Assembly: GCA_023246995.1 (NCBI GenBank)
Contig: JAHFHI010000051.1
Location: 1-7,977 of the forward strand
From: Candidatus Omnitrophota bacterium
GTDB taxonomy: Bacteria; Omnitrophota; Omnitrophia; Omnitrophales; Aquincolibacteriaceae
Reading direction: 5' to 3'
Length of the DNA stretch: 7,977 nt
Part shown: one piece after another, positions 6,534 to 7,977 of the stretch
Position numbering within the stretch: position 1 is the first letter of the stretch
How the letters are laid out: the number at the start of each line of letters is the position of its first letter
Notes under the pieces: model-generated
What the model saw: the letters and a program-made list of their open reading frames with translations, nothing else
Databases searched by the model: none
What the model was told of the DNA's origin: nothing
Position numbers and translations under genes: made by a program

Positions 6534-6934
6534 AAAACCTCCCGCGCCTGTTTTTTTAAAAGCCAGGGGAAAAGGCACAGGAAGAAAATCAACAGGAGTG
6601 ATTTATTGACAAACCAGCTAAGGCGCCAAAAATCAAGAATCGGAGCACGAAGGTAAGCCGCAAGCTTAATCGCAATGATCAAAATTTCAGCCAGCGAAAG
6701 AAGAAAAGCCCAGCGCCAGATTCCCCGTTCAGCTTTCAACAGGCCTCGGCCCACATAAAGATGGGCGATCCACCAGGCATCCCAAAAGTAAATGTAGGAC
6801 GTAAGAACGGTATTTTTATGGATGGCCCAAGCGATGGGGATGACGTACTTAATCGCAAGGGTAAAAGCGGCAAAAAAGTAAAGCCCGAAACCGAACTTCC
6901 TGGCTTCCTCTTTAATCTGCGCGGGTTGCTCCAT
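6530..6934 (-). CDS. Unrecognised small membrane protein with four predicted helices
   Basis: I do not recognise a family for this 134-residue protein. It has a short charged N-terminus (MEQPAQIKEEARK), then four hydrophobic segments at about 15-38, 42-62, 73-95 and 107-126, and a basic tail (KKQAREVL). It is rich in Trp and Tyr. Charged residues sit within or at the edge of the helices (K29, D52, E83, K90), which could be functional. The frame is open back to 7099, but ATG 6934 is chosen because it lies 4 nt after the upstream stop and begins a sensible membrane protein; the longer version would overlap the CPBP gene by 161 nt. GGGG about 12 nt upstream is a distant ribosome site at best. 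It is coupled to the Tat-exported reductase by a GTGA overlap, so it may work with that enzyme or with the CPBP protein. Confidence 0.75.
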   Translation of the reverse strand: MEQPAQIKEEARKFGFGLYFFAAFTLAIKYVIPIAWAIHKNTVLTSYIYFWDAWWIAHLYVGRGLLKAERGIWRWAFLLSLAEILIIAIKLAAYLRAPILDFWRLSWFVNKSLLLIFFLCLFPWLLKKQAREVL

Positions 6935-6938
6935 CGTG

Positions 6939-7667
6939 CTAGAGAGCCCCTTGCCGGGGTATTTCGCGAGACCCCCTGCTTGTGAGAAATGCGTATTGGA
7001 CGGACATAACGAGAAAAGCCATTGCCGCGATGAGCCAGTAAAAATCGTCGGTTGCCGCGGAGTAAAAGTACAGGGTCTCAAAAGGGCCGACCGCATCATT
7101 TAAAACAAAAAATCTCGGGAAATCAAACAAGGTGTGCAGGAAAGCCGTTCCCCAGACACTCCCCGTGCGCAGAAAAAAAAGCGTGAATACGATCTGATAG
7201 AAATGTTCGACTAAAAGAAAACGTAGCAGCCCCATGGTTTCCCATGCGTGGGCCCACTTGAGCCAGGCCGCAAAAAGAAGGATCATGAGCACTCCCTGGT
7301 GAAGGATAAAGGCCTTCGCCTGCGTGAAGCGCCGCAGGAGCGTGCGCAGCAGGAGTCCGCGGAACAAAATTTCAAAAGTGATGCTATAGGCGGCGACGCA
7401 AAAGATCCATGCCAAAAGCTGCCTATGGTAAGACGGATCAAGGCCTCGAACGCCATAGGTGAAATTCACCATGGAAAAACTGATTCCGAGCGGGATGAAA
7501 CCATAGAGGGACGCCATAAAAAAGGGCGCGAGGAGAAAGGCTTCCAGGGTTCCCTTCCAGGATCTGTCGCGCCAGGAGTCGCAGAGGGATGTGCGTAGGG
7601 TGATATCAGGATGCTGCGTAGGATAGGCCTTCCGTGCGCGCAAGAAAGACTCGCTGGCAATTTTCAA
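6939..7667 (-). CDS. CPBP/Abi-family intramembrane protease homologue, catalytic Glu possibly lost
   Basis: This is a polytopic membrane protein of about 242 residues. Three CPBP (CAAX protease and bacteriocin-processing) motifs can be traced, numbered from TTG 7667. Motif 1 is FEILFRG, where the family has EExxxR: E99 and R103 fit, but the first Glu is Phe98. Motif 2 is LKWAH, with H140. Motif 3 is HTLFD, with H178 and D182, after the typical FFLRTGSVWGTAFL. In Rce1-type enzymes the first Glu is catalytic, so activity is doubtful. The start is unresolved. The frame stays open into the tRNA gene (an ATG at 7724 lies inside it), so only non-ATG starts remain before M51: TTG 7667 used here, or TTG 7643 with a weak GAG upstream. 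No promoter fits between tRNA and gene, so co-transcription with the tRNA is likely. Confidence 0.75.
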   Translation of the reverse strand: MKIASESFLRARKAYPTQHPDITLRTSLCDSWRDRSWKGTLEAFLLAPFFMASLYGFIPLGISFSMVNFTYGVRGLDPSYHRQLLAWIFCVAAYSITFEILFRGLLLRTLLRRFTQAKAFILHQGVLMILLFAAWLKWAHAWETMGLLRFLLVEHFYQIVFTLFFLRTGSVWGTAFLHTLFDFPRFFVLNDAVGPFETLYFYSAATDDFYWLIAAMAFLVMSVQYAFLTSRGSREIPRQGAL

Positions 7668-7679
7668 ATTAAAGGATAC

Positions 7680-7756
7680 TGGCGGGCTCGACGGGACTTG
7701 AACCCGCAACACCTGGATCGACAATCCAGTACTCTAACCAGTTGAGCTACGAGCCC
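7680..7756 (-). tRNA. tRNA-Asp (anticodon GTC), CCA encoded
   Basis: A full cloverleaf is readable on the minus strand. The acceptor stem GGGCTCG (7756-7750) pairs perfectly with CGAGCCC (7690-7684). A D-arm follows with GCTC/GAGT. The anticodon stem CTGGA/TCCAG encloses the loop TTGTCGA, with anticodon GTC at 7722-7720. The T-arm is GCGGG/CCCGT with loop TTCAAGT. The discriminator is G (7683), as expected for aspartate, and CCA (7682-7680) is encoded in the DNA. GTC reads GAC and GAU codons. Confidence 0.97.
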
Positions 7757-7768
7757 ACAGTGGAAGGC

Positions 7769-7797
7769 ATTTTATCCGGGAGAGATTCGGAGGACAA
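7769..7797 (-). promoter_or_regulatory. Sigma70-type promoter of tRNA-Asp
   Basis: On the minus strand -35 TTGTCC (7797-7792, 4 of 6 to consensus), a 17-bp spacer and -10 TAAAAT (7774-7769, 5 of 6) precede the tRNA. Transcription would begin about 7762, giving a leader of roughly 5-6 nt for processing at the tRNA 5' end at 7756. It probably also serves the CPBP gene and those after it. Confidence 0.65.
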
Positions 7798-7831
7798 GAG
7801 AAAAATAAAAAATTAAGGGATCCGAAAGAAA

Positions 7832-7977
7832 TTACGACGTTATCTGAGCCTGCTCGCGCTCAAGACGCCGTCGCTCCTGAAGTTTTTTGAGCTCTTCCCG
7901 GTCCTTTTTGTATTGGTTCCAGGATTCCGTCAAGATCCAGGAAGCCACGAGAGGCCGCGGTTTCTGATCGGCACGGG
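7832..7977 (-). CDS. C-terminal end of an unidentified protein (partial)
   Basis: The last 47 codons of a gene entering from the right edge, ending at TAA (7834-7832). The frame stays open to the window edge. The peptide starts near RADQKPRPLVASWILTESW and ends in a highly charged stretch (KKDREELKKLQERRRLEREQ) that looks like a helical, perhaps coiled-coil, tail. The other two minus-strand frames give less protein-like sequence. No domain can be named from this fragment. An AT-rich stretch follows the stop (7800-7816), but no stem strong enough for a terminator was found. Confidence 0.6.
   Translation of the reverse strand, partial: RADQKPRPLVASWILTESWNQYKKDREELKKLQERRRLEREQAQITS

Noticed and set aside
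6099..6656. 185-codon plus-strand open frame opposite the aldo/keto reductase start
   Set aside because: It overlaps two supported genes in antisense and has no protein features.
6935..7099. N-terminal extension of the four-helix membrane protein
   Set aside because: It would overlap the CPBP gene by 161 nt in another frame and adds a sequence unlike a membrane-protein start. ATG 6934 fits the operon spacing.
7668..7724. Extension of the CPBP gene to ATG 7724
   Set aside because: This start lies inside the tRNA-Asp gene. The added residues are only the translation of the tRNA.
7800..7816. T-rich tract after the partial right-edge gene as a terminator
   Set aside because: No adjacent GC-rich stem. 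The nearest one (TGAGC/GCTCA, inside the coding end) is short and too far from the T tract.

Overview
This window is a compact, almost entirely minus-strand chromosomal segment from a bacterium. It holds one tRNA, eight complete protein genes and two genes cut by the window edges. Twin-arginine export, an MshEN-type (GspE/PilB-related) system and a phosphatidylglycerol pathway suggest a Gram-negative, possibly uncultured lineage. The mixed operon rimO, pgsA-pgpA, cinA, thpR could fit the Omnitrophota or PVC neighbourhood, but this is a guess from gene content and not a placement.

Read in the direction of transcription (right to left), the layout is as follows. (1) 7832-7977 holds the 3' end of an unidentified gene. 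(2) 7680-7756 is tRNA-Asp(GTC) with an encoded CCA and a good sigma70-type promoter. (3) Close behind it lies a tightly packed trio: a CPBP/Abi-type membrane protein (possibly lacking the catalytic Glu), an unrecognised four-helix membrane protein, and a Tat-exported aldo/keto reductase. (4) After 60-70 nt containing nested inverted repeats comes a five-gene housekeeping run with overlapping or nearly touching ends: RimO, a PgsA-PgpA fusion, CinA/PncC, ThpR and an endonuclease III/MagIII-like DNA glycosylase. (5) A new promoter at 627-655 then drives a 154-residue stand-alone MshEN protein. This protein carries two good copies of the cyclic-di-GMP-binding motif and sits 3 nt before the start of a second gene, whose N-terminus looks like a degenerate copy of the same domain.

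The most interesting points are these. Two consecutive phosphatidylglycerol-synthesis enzymes are fused into one chain. A stand-alone c-di-GMP receptor is paired with a neighbour whose own copy of the motif is worn. The MshEN promoter predicts a leaderless mRNA. The envelope trio follows the tRNA with no room for an ordinary promoter. I saw no mobile element, CRISPR array, rRNA or integration scar. No stretch over 300 bases lacks a gene.
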